Shown here: one piece after another, positions 31,300 through 38,949 of the stretch
Position numbering within the stretch: the first letter of the stretch is position 1
Layout of the letters: every line of letters starts with the position of its first letter
NCBI GenBank assembly: GCA_045600105.1
Contig: JAZRXG010000011.1
Span: forward strand, 1-44,884
Direction: 5' to 3'
Source: UBA1206 sp045600105
Lineage (GTDB): Bacteria > Bacillota > Clostridia > Oscillospirales > CAG-382
Length of the DNA stretch: 44,884 nt
Made by a program: the position numbers and the translations under genes
Notes under the pieces: model-generated
Seen by the model: only the letters and a program-made list of their open reading frames with translations
Databases searched by the model: none
Told to the model about the DNA's origin: nothing

Positions 31300-32238
31300 T
31301 CAGCCTTTCAGGTATTCCAGATACTGTCTGTGGTATTCATTCGGTTCGAGCTTGCTCAGATAGTAGTGGGAGTACGAAAACGTGATGAGCTTATCGGTGT
31401 ATCTGCTTGCCATTTCCATCTGTTTTATTACTCTGTCGAGCGGCGCGGGACCTTCTCCGGCTTTCCCGCTGAAGCTCTCGACGTTTATCCAGAATTTCAC
31501 TTCGGGTTTGACAGACGCGGCATTTTTCATTTCGGCAACGTGCTTTTCGATCTTTTCTATCGGGAACTGCGACGCGCCTACGCTGTCCTGCGAGCAGAAT
31601 ATGTCACCGGGACGGAAATCGCATTTTTCAAAAAAGCTGCGCCACATCCTTCCTGTCTCCTCGGGCGTTTTGTCGAGATATCCGCTGATGAACGGGCTCA
31701 TCAGCACGGGGAGCGACTTGTCGAGTCGCGTGAAGAATTCGAGTGAGCGGTTCATCATATCCGCCCAGTATACCTCGTCGCCGTTGGTGTCGTTGTACAT
31801 CTCCCACACCCAGTACCAGCCGTAAAACGCGTCGGGGTATTCGGCTTTGTATCTGTCGTATATCTCTTTTGCCATCGCGTTGTTGACGTCGGTCTGCTTT
31901 TTCACCCACTCTGCATTGCGGAATCCGCCGCCCCACCATTCGTCGGCAAAGTTGAGACCGATGAACACCTTCACGCCCTTTTTCTGCGCGGCTTCAAGCG
32001 CGTTTGGCAGATAACCTGCCGCTTTGCGGCAGTTTTCGGCGTATTCAAAAGACGTATTTTCGCTGTCGTAACCGATATACGTAAATTTGCCTTGGGGAGT
32101 CTCGGCGATCCATTGAAGGATCATGAAGTCGATGCCCGCCTCAAGAAGCAGGTCGTAGTGCCTTTCCCAATCCTTTTCGCTCCATTTGTCAACGAGTGCC
32201 GGCTGAACGAAGCTGCCGATAAAATGAGGCTTGTTCAT
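31300..32238 (-). CDS. DUF4434 glycoside hydrolase-like protein
   Basis: A 312-residue TIM-barrel protein of the DUF4434 type, with no signal peptide. It opens H-F-I-G-S-F-V-Q-P and shows W-S-E-K-D-W-E-R-H-Y-D-L-L, F-M-I-L-Q-W-I-A-E, K-V-F-I-G-L-N-F-A-D-E-W-W, F-Y-G-W-Y-W-V-W-E-M (a conserved strand with a candidate acid Glu) and W-I-N-V-E-S-F. The ATG at 32238 is preferred over the in-frame GTG at 32247 because AAAGGTG is correctly spaced. It is first of three genes; promoter at 32287-32315. Sugar specificity is unknown. Confidence 0.82.
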   Translation of the reverse strand: MNKPHFIGSFVQPALVDKWSEKDWERHYDLLLEAGIDFMILQWIAETPQGKFTYIGYDSENTSFEYAENCRKAAGYLPNALEAAQKKGVKVFIGLNFADEWWGGGFRNAEWVKKQTDVNNAMAKEIYDRYKAEYPDAFYGWYWVWEMYNDTNGDEVYWADMMNRSLEFFTRLDKSLPVLMSPFISGYLDKTPEETGRMWRSFFEKCDFRPGDIFCSQDSVGASQFPIEKIEKHVAEMKNAASVKPEVKFWINVESFSGKAGEGPAPLDRVIKQMEMASRYTDKLITFSYSHYYLSKLEPNEYHRQYLEYLKG

Positions 32239-32286
32239 GATTATCACCTTTCAGAAACGCTTGTGCGCGTGTGTTCCGTTTTTTTC

Positions 32287-32315
32287 AGTATATCATCGAT
32301 CGGGTATAAAGTCAA
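32287..32315 (-). promoter_or_regulatory. Promoter of the DUF4434/nucleoside hydrolase operon
   Basis: Minus-strand TTGACT (32310-32315), 17 bases ending TGA, TATACT (32287-32292). Confidence 0.8.
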
Positions 32316-32488
32316 TCCGTCCGTCTTTCATTTTGCGGATAAACGCCTTGGTTTCAGATTGCAGACAAACCTCTTAATGATTTTTACGGATTTTTCGGAA
32401 AGAGGCGCCGGAGTCAACGGATGTCGGTTCCCACCATGGTTTTTCGGTCTTATTTTCCTTCATGGTTTTGTCCTTCCGTATAACATAT

Positions 32489-32680
32489 TCATTCGATCAG
32501 CCCGTATCGTCTGTACTTTTCCAGAATCATCCTGTAGAGCATACGGTTCCCGAAATACTGCCTGTATGTCGCGGTTTTTTCTTTTCCCGCTTCCTTCAGC
32601 TTGTTCATTTCCGCCTGCTCATATTCTGCTTCGCGGATTATCTCCGCAAGCATTTTTTCAAAAGCTTCTATTCGTTCCAT
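32489..32680 (-). CDS. Small conserved-type helical protein (63 aa)
   Basis: A 63-residue, highly charged helical protein (M-E-R-I-E-A-F-E-K-M-L-A … K-L-K-E-A-G-K-E-K-T-A-T-Y-R-Q-Y-F-G-N-R … Y-G-L-I-E). The sequence has the character of a genuine short protein seen in many Clostridia (alternating charged helix, then T-x-R-Q-x-x-G-N-x, closing Y-G-L-I/D). The function is not known. AAAGG lies upstream at a slightly long distance. It follows the amide hydrolase gene after about 20 bases on the same strand, so both are likely one transcript. Confidence 0.7.
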   Translation of the reverse strand: MERIEAFEKMLAEIIREAEYEQAEMNKLKEAGKEKTATYRQYFGNRMLYRMILEKYRRYGLIE

Positions 32681-32699
32681 GACACCGATAAACCTTTTT

Positions 32700-33815
32700 T
32701 CAGTCGCCTATTTTATACGTGAACGTCTCTCCCCAGTGACGTCTCAGGGTGATCTCCGCCGTGAGGTTTGTGTTGTCGAACATAATTGACCACTGCGTGT
32801 TGCTGGTGATATCGTTCGGGTTCGGTTCCTGCGCGGCGGCTTTCAGCGCCTCCCAAGCCACTTTGCGGTCAACGGCGCCTTCGTTTGCCTCAAGCACGTC
32901 CAGCATCGCGGTATAACGTTTCATCGCCGTACCTTTTCCGTATATGCCGTTATCCTGCTCCGGATCCACCTTGTCGGCGTACATTATATAGAAGTTTGTA
33001 ATAGCCTGCGTGGGTGTCACTACCATCTCACGGCCTTCGGATTCGCAGTCGAATTCCACCGCGACGCTGTTGCCGGCAGCGTCATTGATGATGAAATGAT
33101 AATCCCTGCCGTTTGTGGAGAAGATATCGTATTGACGGATGAGCTCGAGAGCTTCTTCGGTGGTTGCCGCCTTATCCAGCACAAGACGGATAAGCAGCGA
33201 GGTGGCGAGCTTGGGCTTGCCCGTATCCTGCATGGTCGGTTCGCCGGGGAGCGTCAGTACCGCTACGGACACACCCTTTTCGTTTATGCCGTCAAGACCG
33301 ATAAAGGGGGCTGTCAGACATGCCATTTTCGTTTTCAGACTCGATGTGGCATGATCCGCGCCTACGTTGTTCAGCGCGGCAAACGAAATCGATTTATATC
33401 CGTCTTTCGGTTCGCAAAGCACCATGAGCGCCGACGTATCAAGTTTGAAATCGTAATTTCTGCCCATCAGAACGTTTCCGTCGGTCGTTGTCGTGCGGAA
33501 AGCGCTGCAGCCGTACGACGGTACTTTTATGCTTACCGGCAGCAGAGGAAGCGATTCACTTATGACCGCGTCAACGAATTCCTGCGTATCCGTGTAACCC
33601 GAATTGATGATATCGTCAATAGAGTAATCATACTTCACCTTTACGGTGTAGAGGTTATAGCCGTCTTCGTAATCGGTGACTTTTTCAATGGTTGCCATGG
33701 TCTGGAATCTCGTAAAATACACTATCCCGAAAACGACGCAGACAAGCAGAACGACGGCGAGAAGACTTAACAGGATTCTGAGAATGATCTTTTTGACGTT
33801 TGTTTTTTTAGCCAT
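32700..33815 (-). CDS. Membrane-anchored linear amide C-N hydrolase (Ntn/choloylglycine hydrolase family)
   Basis: A 371-residue protein with a basic start and one N-terminal membrane span (about residues 9-33), then an outward domain of the Ntn choloylglycine/penicillin-acylase family: candidate nucleophile Cys in S-Y-G-C-S-A-F near residue 104, followed by G-N-V-L-M-G-R-N-Y-D-F (the family's G-R-N-x-D), G-L-D-G-I-N-E-K-G-V-S-V-A and an N-F/N-Y pair later. In this fold Cys must become the N-terminal residue, so cleavage before it is expected. GGAGG precedes ATG 33815; promoter at 33876-33904. Bile-salt-type or acyl-amide substrates are possible; the anchored precursor is unusual for bile salt hydrolases. 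Confidence 0.85.
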   Translation of the reverse strand: MAKKTNVKKIILRILLSLLAVVLLVCVVFGIVYFTRFQTMATIEKVTDYEDGYNLYTVKVKYDYSIDDIINSGYTDTQEFVDAVISESLPLLPVSIKVPSYGCSAFRTTTTDGNVLMGRNYDFKLDTSALMVLCEPKDGYKSISFAALNNVGADHATSSLKTKMACLTAPFIGLDGINEKGVSVAVLTLPGEPTMQDTGKPKLATSLLIRLVLDKAATTEEALELIRQYDIFSTNGRDYHFIINDAAGNSVAVEFDCESEGREMVVTPTQAITNFYIMYADKVDPEQDNGIYGKGTAMKRYTAMLDVLEANEGAVDRKVAWEALKAAAQEPNPNDITSNTQWSIMFDNTNLTAEITLRRHWGETFTYKIGD

Positions 33816-33875
33816 TTCCGTTGCCTCCGAATTTGATTTTGATGAAAACAAATCATATTTGCTGTTCTTATTTTC

Positions 33876-33904
33876 AGTATAGCAGAAAAAGTCCCGAATA
33901 TCAA
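33876..33904 (-). promoter_or_regulatory. Promoter of the amide hydrolase gene
   Basis: Minus-strand TTGATA (33899-33904), 17 bases, TATACT (33876-33881). Confidence 0.78.
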
Positions 33905-34161
33905 GTGTTTTCGACTTGCAAAATGGTCCGGTGAACAAATATCCACATGATTTTATATCGGAAGGCGCAGGGCTTTTCGGCGTTGACGCGGGCAAATTCT
34001 TTGGATGCCTTTCACCGTTTTGACGCAAAGTCAATCCGCACGGTCCGCTTTTCCGCCTTTTTGCCTTCGCTTTTTCGGCGGCTGTTCATCGGGATGAGTC
34101 TGAGAGCGATAGCTTCATTATCAAAAAATCAAAAACTCCTCTTTTGAAAATGTGAAATTAT
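33905..34161. other. Intergenic stretch, nothing recognised
   Basis: Between the amide hydrolase promoter and the MarR control region no frame with a ribosome site, RNA gene or repeat stands out. Confidence 0.4.
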
Positions 34162-34196
34162 TTTGAAAATTGCGAATTCGGGTTGCAATTTTCAAA
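34162..34196 (+). promoter_or_regulatory. Long inverted repeat over the -35 box of marR
   Basis: TTTGAAAATTGC (34162-34173) and GCAATTTTCAAA (34185-34196) are perfect 12-base inverted repeats 11 bases apart. The right arm covers the -35 box, so a protein bound here would block transcription. Confidence 0.65.
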
Positions 34197-34211
34197 GCGG
34201 TATGATACAAT
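34183..34211 (+). promoter_or_regulatory. Promoter of the MarR-MATE-LRR operon
   Basis: TTGCAA (34183-34188), 17 bases ending TGA, TACAAT (34206-34211). Confidence 0.8.
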
Positions 34212-34229
34212 AGTAGAACTTTCTACTAT
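34210..34229 (+). promoter_or_regulatory. MarR operator palindrome
   Basis: ATAGTAGAACTTTCTACTAT is a perfect 20-base palindrome that begins on the last bases of the -10 box and covers the transcription start. Position and size are those of a MarR autorepression site. Confidence 0.8.
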
Positions 34230-34246
34230 TAGCTACGGAGGCAGCG

Positions 34247-34681
34247 ATGGATTATCAGGTATTGAACCTTTTGTTTCGGTGCAGCAAAGAATTCAGCCAC
34301 GAAAAGATACGCAGGCAGGAATTGAGCGATACCGAATGTATGATCTGCTCTTACATTTATTCGCACGAAAACTGCTCGCAGGATGAGGTTTCCGCTGCGC
34401 TGAAAACCGACAAGACGACGGTCGGGAAAGCGCTTATGTCGCTTGAAAACAAAAGCTGTGTGATACGCACGCAGGACGATGCGGACAAACGAATCAAGCG
34501 GCTGACGCTTACCGGTAACGGACGGGAAAAGGTGGCGGAGCTTGTCGATATTCACGATGGCTGGCTTCGCAATATCATGACCTGCCTGTCCGACGAAGAA
34601 CAGAGGCAATTTGAAAACTGCTGCAAACGGCTGCTTGCCGAGGCAGAAAAACTGACACACGAAAAAGGAGAAAACGTTTAA
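34247..34681 (+). CDS. MarR family transcriptional regulator
   Basis: A 144-residue winged-helix regulator. The DNA-binding core is visible as L-S-D-T-E-C-M-I-C-S-Y-I, S-Q-D-E-V-S-A-A-L-K-T-D-K-T-T-V-G-K-A-L and the wing R-T-Q-D-D-A-D-K-R-I-K-R-L-T-L-T (the family's D-x-R motif). GGAGG precedes the ATG at 34247. The palindromes at 34162-34196 and 34210-34229 suggest that it represses its own operon and releases on binding a drug or metabolite exported by the MATE pump next door. Confidence 0.93.
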   Translation: MDYQVLNLLFRCSKEFSHEKIRRQELSDTECMICSYIYSHENCSQDEVSAALKTDKTTVGKALMSLENKSCVIRTQDDADKRIKRLTLTGNGREKVAELVDIHDGWLRNIMTCLSDEEQRQFENCCKRLLAEAEKLTHEKGENV

Positions 34682-34682
34682 T

Positions 34683-36068
34683 ATGGACCGCGGCACCAAA
34701 GTATCGGCTATCGAAGCATTCAAAACCGAATCAATTCCGAAGATCGTTATCAGAAACAGCATTCCCGCACTCATCGCCATGATAATGGTAATGGTGTATA
34801 ATCTTGCCGATACGTTCTTTTTAGGGCTGACTCATAACGACCTGTCCGTGACGGCGGTATCGTTCGCCACACCTCTTTTTATGATTTTCATGTCGCTCGG
34901 CACCCTCTTCGGAGTCGGCGGCACTTCTGTCATCTCCCGCGCGCTCGGCGAAGGAAAAGCCGAATACGCCAAAAAAGCCTGCTCGTTCTGTATGTGGGCG
35001 TGCGTTGCCGTCGGCGGCGTGATGATGGCGGTCCTTTGGATATTCCTTGACGACGTGACGGTCATGCTCGGCGCAAGTGCCGAAAGCATGGGACTCACAA
35101 AGGATTATCTCGCCATTGCCATCGGGTGCGGCGTCTTTTCGATGATCTCCAACTGCTTCTCGTCCATCGTCCGTACCGAAGGCGAAGCGATGAAAGCCAT
35201 GACGGGAACGCTCATAGGCAACCTGCTCAATATTATCCTCGATCCGATATTCATTCTCGTCTTCAGGTGGGGCGCAGCGGGCGCGGCGATCGCCACGGTC
35301 ATCGGCAACGCGGCTGCGGCGGGATATTATATTATGTATTTTCTGAGCGGAAAGTCGTCGCTTTCCGTCAGTCCGAAATACTTTTCGCTTAAAGACAAGA
35401 TACTCTCCGGCGTTGTTTCGGTCGGTATTTCGGCGTCTCTTGCCAACCTGCTCGTCAGCGTGTCGTCCATCGTTGTCAATTCGCAGCTTTCAAAATACGC
35501 TGACGGTGATATGCTCGTCGCCGGTTACGGCGTGACCGCGAAGGTCATTATGATAGTCACCCTCATCGGTATCGGAATCGGCAGCGGCGTCCAGCCCTTC
35601 CTCGGATACTGCTACGGGGCAAAAGACAAAAACAGACTTGTGGACGGGATTCGCTTTTCGGCGCTGTTCGGGCTTGTGTTCTGCGCCGTCATTTCCGCGT
35701 TGTGCTTTATTTTCGCCGAACCTATCGTAAAAATATTTCTGACCGATTTGACGGCTCTTGAATCCGGAGTTCACTTCACACGCATACTGATGAGCACGGC
35801 GTGGCTCATCGGAGCGTTTGCGATTTGTCAGAACACGCTGCAGGCAGTCGGTGCGGCAACTCCCGCGCTTCTTGCCTCCGTCTTCCGTCAGGGCGTCATC
35901 TTCATCCCCGCCGTTTTCATTATGAAAGCCGTCATCGGCGTGGACGGTCTTATCTGGGCGCAGCCGATAGCCGACGTGCTGTCTCTTGCCGTCGTCATCG
36001 TCATGCTGCGGCTTAAGATCGGAAAAACGGATTTTAACAGACCCGAAGCAGCGGAAGTCAATGAGTAA
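34683..36068 (+). CDS. MATE family efflux transporter
   Basis: A 461-residue multidrug and toxin extrusion (MATE) antiporter with about twelve membrane spans in two bundles. Typical features: N-S-I-P-A-L-I-A-M-I-M-V-M-V-Y-N-L-A-D-T-F-F (first span with the conserved N-x-x-D), G-V-G-G-T-S-V-I-S-R-A-L-G, R-T-E-G near residue 165, and A-G-Y-G-V-T-A-K and Q-P-F-L-G-Y-C-Y-G-A in the second half. Length is normal. It starts one base after the MarR stop. It pumps out cationic drugs or metabolites in exchange for Na+ or H+; control by MarR is likely. Confidence 0.95.
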   Translation: MDRGTKVSAIEAFKTESIPKIVIRNSIPALIAMIMVMVYNLADTFFLGLTHNDLSVTAVSFATPLFMIFMSLGTLFGVGGTSVISRALGEGKAEYAKKACSFCMWACVAVGGVMMAVLWIFLDDVTVMLGASAESMGLTKDYLAIAIGCGVFSMISNCFSSIVRTEGEAMKAMTGTLIGNLLNIILDPIFILVFRWGAAGAAIATVIGNAAAAGYYIMYFLSGKSSLSVSPKYFSLKDKILSGVVSVGISASLANLLVSVSSIVVNSQLSKYADGDMLVAGYGVTAKVIMIVTLIGIGIGSGVQPFLGYCYGAKDKNRLVDGIRFSALFGLVFCAVISALCFIFAEPIVKIFLTDLTALESGVHFTRILMSTAWLIGAFAICQNTLQAVGAATPALLASVFRQGVIFIPAVFIMKAVIGVDGLIWAQPIADVLSLAVVIVMLRLKIGKTDFNRPEAAEVNE

Positions 36069-36091
36069 AACGGAAAGAAAAAGGAAAAGCC

Positions 36092-37042
36092 ATGAAAAAA
36101 ACGCTGAAACGACTGCTTGATTTTTTCGACGTCAAAGATGAAAACGGCGTCACGAATCTTGAAAAGGTACATAAGTATCAGAAAATACTCCGCCGTGTCG
36201 AAACAACGGACAAAAGCAAAAGCGTCGAGACCGTCGAAAACAACGGTGAAATCGGCGATATACCGAACGGTATAGTCATCGAAAACGGAAAGATCATAGG
36301 TCTCGGGATACATATCTACAACGAGGACGTCTATCCGCTGAAAAGCTTTGAGATCACTCTGCGAGGCTGTGACCTTGTCGGTTCGCTTGATATTTCCGAC
36401 TGCACGGATATGGTTTTCCTTGATCTGTATCACAATAAGATCACGTCGGTCAGCTCGAAGAATATGCCGTCGATGCGTATTTTCGGCGTGCAGGATAATC
36501 TGCTCGAAAGCATTGACGTTTCGGAAATGCCGTCCTGCCAGGGCATCGACGCGGGGAAAAACAGACTGAAAAGCATCGACGTTTCGCACGATCCGGAATT
36601 GGTCGAGCTGTATATCAACGATAACGAATTTACGGAGATCGACCTTTCGCACAATCCGAAGCTCAAATATTTTTATTGCCACAACAATCGTATCACGGAA
36701 CTCGATACACGTTTGAACCCGCTTCTGCGGCATCTGAACGCCGTCGGAAATCCGATGAAAATCATCCGTTCGCTCGCGCCGCAGCGGGAAGAAAGGCTGC
36801 CGCTGGAATTGTACGCAGGGGACGGCGGATGCGTGGGGCTTAAATTCAATCCGGTCTACAACGCGCAGTGGAAAGAGACGGGCGAATGGCAGCAGGGTTA
36901 TTACGCCTGCCCCGACGAGGGATTCGTCTTTGACGGATGGTATGAAAACGGAATGAAAGTGTCCGCTGACGAGATGTGGATCGACGTGTACGGTACGAGC
37001 CGTGTCCTCAGCGCGGTGTTCAAAAGCGGGAAAGACCTATGA
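36092..37042 (+). CDS. Cytosolic leucine-rich-repeat protein
   Basis: A 316-residue protein with no signal peptide. A charged N-terminal part (1-65) precedes six or seven leucine-rich-repeat units between about 80 and 225 (patterns such as L-V-S-L-D-I-S-D-C, F-L-D-L-Y-H-N-K-I-T, L-V-E-L-Y-I-N-D-N-E-F-T-E-I-D-L-S-H-N-P-K-L, F-Y-C-H-N-N-R-I). The C-terminus ends with an InlB-B-repeat-like F-D-G-W-Y-E-N-G. Such repeats bind proteins and are normally secreted in Bacillota, so an intracellular one behind a MATE gene (23 bases) is odd. The partner is unknown. Confidence 0.82.
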   Translation: MKKTLKRLLDFFDVKDENGVTNLEKVHKYQKILRRVETTDKSKSVETVENNGEIGDIPNGIVIENGKIIGLGIHIYNEDVYPLKSFEITLRGCDLVGSLDISDCTDMVFLDLYHNKITSVSSKNMPSMRIFGVQDNLLESIDVSEMPSCQGIDAGKNRLKSIDVSHDPELVELYINDNEFTEIDLSHNPKLKYFYCHNNRITELDTRLNPLLRHLNAVGNPMKIIRSLAPQREERLPLELYAGDGGCVGLKFNPVYNAQWKETGEWQQGYYACPDEGFVFDGWYENGMKVSADEMWIDVYGTSRVLSAVFKSGKDL

Positions 37043-37045
37043 ATA

Positions 37046-37073
37046 ACGGCGGCAGGGAAATACCTGCCGCCGT
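37046..37073 (+). terminator. GC-rich hairpin after the LRR gene
   Basis: ACGGCGGCAGG (37046-37056) pairs perfectly with CCTGCCGCCGT (37063-37073), directly behind the stop. There is no T-run, so it may be a pause site or a mRNA 3' stabiliser rather than a full terminator. Confidence 0.5.
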
Positions 37074-37172
37074 CAGACCGAAGACAAACTCGTTTCTTAC
37101 GCCATTGAAATGCAAATAGAATGAGTAAAAGTGTACATTTATTTCAAATATGATAATATGTCCTTTCTTTTT

Positions 37173-37203
37173 TGAAAAAGGCGGATCACTCGAATGATCC
37201 GCC
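37173..37203 (-). terminator. Terminator of the DUF2828 gene
   Basis: On the minus strand GGCGGATCATTCGAGTGATC CGCC forms a 9-bp stem (37180-37203) followed by CTTTTTC. It closes the leftward Y-RNA-like/DUF2828 transcript. Confidence 0.82.
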
Positions 37204-37210
37204 CGTTTTG

Positions 37211-38692
37211 TTATGCCGCTATCTTTGAATAGCGCTCGCTCCCGATGACTTCAAGCATGAAGGTATAAGGGGAGAGTATATTGCCTGCAACCATGGAAAA
37301 GAGTCTCGGAGTAACACCGGAGACCAGCGCGACTCCCTGTTCGTTCTTTTTCACCGGCTGCTGTCTGTTCCTGCTTGCCACGTTCCAAAAAACGATTTCG
37401 GGAAGCTTATAGCCTTTTGAAGCAAACTTCTTTTCGGCGTTTTTGAAATTGCTGAGCGAAGCGTTCTCAACACAGCGGTCAAACTCCATGTCGGAGATAA
37501 TGATCAGCTTTGAGGGAAGTTCACTCTGAGGAACATTATTATGTACGGCGGCTTTCAGCACAAGGTCAAAGACCGCTTCGATATTTGTGTTCCCGATTTC
37601 GCTGAACGTGCAGGCATAACGGAGCTTATCGGCGAAGGTATCACCCTTCAGTTCGATAAACCGCGGACGTTCGGAAAACGTAATAAAGTTGTTTTTGAAG
37701 TGACCTTTGTTATGTTCGGCAAAGTACAATCCGAGCGAAAGCGCGACGGAAGCGGGCAGAGGCTTTGCGGCATAGTACATGGAACCGGAGGTGTCGATCA
37801 CCGCGAGCGCGTTGTCTTCGCTCCCGAAATCGGGCAGGGAATCCCACGTTGCGTTAAGTGAACGCTTTTCGTCTTCGGAAATGTCCCGCATAAAGCTGCT
37901 TCCGTCTTCGCAGGTAAGGTACGGTTCGACCAGCTCGTAGGGCGATACGTTATCGGCGTGGAGAACGGCTTTTCCTTCCTCAACTTTGCCGAGGAAGTCG
38001 CTGTAACGCTGAGCGTCGTTGCGCATGAAGGCTTTGCGGTATTTATGCATGGCTCTTGAGCACTGTTTTTCATAATCAAAAGAATAATCTTTTTCTCTGA
38101 GGTTATTTTCGATTATCCTGATGCGGCTGCGCAAAGCGACGAGAGTCTTTCTGTATTCGGCGTCGCTGAGACGCAGATATTTTGCCATTGCTCTCGCCTG
38201 CTTTACGGTCCCGGCGCTCGAAGCGTTGACGGAAGGAAGCCATTTGGCAAGCAGCGAGACCTCTCCTCCGTTTTCAAGGGCAGCGATATCTTTGCCAAGC
38301 TGAGTTTCGATAATGCCGAGTATGGCATTTTCACACTTCGTACCGAAAAGCGAAAGCAGATCGTCGTATCTGCCGTATTCGGAAACGTAATCGAGGTTTT
38401 TCATAACGCTTGCGGGCTCATTGTCTGCCAGCCAGTTCATGATAACTCTGAATACACGTCTCTCGCCAAGGCCGCCGCGAACGTCACGGGCATAGAAAAG
38501 GAGTTTCATGGCCGTGTCGGCGTTTTCGGTATACGCTCTGATAAAGCGCGTCAGAATTTCTTCGTCACTCTCGCGGCGCAGAGCGCCGATGGACGCGAAA
38601 AGGTCAAGGCATTCGGATCCGGTAGACTCAAGAGTCACCGCACCGTTTTCGGTCAGGGTTTTGTTTGCTTCTTCTTTGATAAAATCCAACAT
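37211..38692 (-). CDS. DUF2828 protein: Ro60/TROVE-like helical repeat plus vWA domain
   Basis: A 493-residue cytosolic protein of the DUF2828 type. Residues 1-290 are helical repeats (L-L-F-Y-A-R-D-V-R-G-G-L-G-E-R at 64-78, L-L-A-K-W-L-P-S-V-N-A-S-S at 147-159, Y-R-K-T-L-V-A-L-R at 180-188, A-M-H-K-Y-R-K-A-F-M at 214-223). Residues about 295-490 form a von Willebrand A domain with the MIDAS motif D-T-S-G-S-M at 300-305. Helical ring plus vWA is the plan of Ro60/Rsr, which binds Y RNAs and misfolded RNA. It lies directly downstream of five structured RNA units, as rsr lies beside Y RNA genes in other bacteria. GGAG precedes ATG 38692. RNA binding is inferred from architecture and neighbours. 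Confidence 0.88.
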   Translation of the reverse strand: MLDFIKEEANKTLTENGAVTLESTGSECLDLFASIGALRRESDEEILTRFIRAYTENADTAMKLLFYARDVRGGLGERRVFRVIMNWLADNEPASVMKNLDYVSEYGRYDDLLSLFGTKCENAILGIIETQLGKDIAALENGGEVSLLAKWLPSVNASSAGTVKQARAMAKYLRLSDAEYRKTLVALRSRIRIIENNLREKDYSFDYEKQCSRAMHKYRKAFMRNDAQRYSDFLGKVEEGKAVLHADNVSPYELVEPYLTCEDGSSFMRDISEDEKRSLNATWDSLPDFGSEDNALAVIDTSGSMYYAAKPLPASVALSLGLYFAEHNKGHFKNNFITFSERPRFIELKGDTFADKLRYACTFSEIGNTNIEAVFDLVLKAAVHNNVPQSELPSKLIIISDMEFDRCVENASLSNFKNAEKKFASKGYKLPEIVFWNVASRNRQQPVKKNEQGVALVSGVTPRLFSMVAGNILSPYTFMLEVIGSERYSKIAA

Positions 38693-38738
38693 GATAATTC
38701 ACTCCTTTTCTGTCGGTCGTCATCGGTTTTTTGATCAC

Positions 38739-38811
38739 AAAGCACTTGACCGCGCTGCGGTCGCCGATTATTCCAAAAATAATTTATGAATATGCTTGCT
38801 GTAAGTGCTTT
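38739..38811 (-). ncRNA. Y-RNA-like unit 5
   Basis: A 73-base unit closed by AAAGCACTT (38803-38811) pairing perfectly with AAGTGCTTT (38739-38747), 9 bp. The 5' strand is followed at once by ACAGCAAGC, the motif shared by all five units. Two further hairpins lie inside: ATTATT-TTTGG-AATAAT and GACCGC-AGC-GCGGTC. It ends 46 bases before the DUF2828 start on the same strand. Confidence 0.6.
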
Positions 38812-38817
38812 TCCACC

Positions 38818-38842
38818 GGGGAACGGCATTGCCGTTCCCCGA
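38818..38842 (-). terminator. Strong GC hairpin between RNA units 4 and 5
   Basis: GGGGAACGG and CCGTTCCCC form an almost gapless stem with a CAATG loop. No T-run follows, so it is more likely a processing or protecting hairpin at the 3' side of unit 4 than a terminator. Confidence 0.4.
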
Positions 38843-38859
38843 TGAGATCGTTAAATTTC

Positions 38860-38949
38860 AAGGCACCATTTGTAGCGGGATTCGGACCCGCGGCAGCGAT
38901 CTGATCGCCTGCTTAACCAATAGCTATTCGGATTTGCTGTTGGTGCCTT
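38860..38949 (-). ncRNA. Y-RNA-like unit 4 with tRNA-like module
   Basis: A 90-base unit closed by AAGGCACCA (38941-38949) with TGGTGCCTT (38860-38868), 9 bp, followed by ACAGCAAATCCG. The interior is tRNA-like: GCT-ATTGGTTA-AGC resembles a D-arm with the conserved G-G, GCGAT-CAG-ATCGC stands in place of an anticodon arm, and GCGGG-TCCGAAT-CCCGC is a T-arm with a 7-base T-loop. It is not a true tRNA: there is no 7-base anticodon loop, and six bases (TACAAA) separate the T-stem from the closing stem. Known bacterial YrlA RNAs combine a Ro60-binding stem with exactly such a tRNA mimic. Confidence 0.7.

Noticed and set aside
38860..38949. Ordinary tRNA gene
   Set aside because: D-arm-like and T-arm-like parts exist, but the anticodon arm has a 3-base loop, six bases separate the T-stem from the closing stem and the ACAGC spacer is shared with non-tRNA units. 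A Y-RNA-like tRNA mimic fits better.
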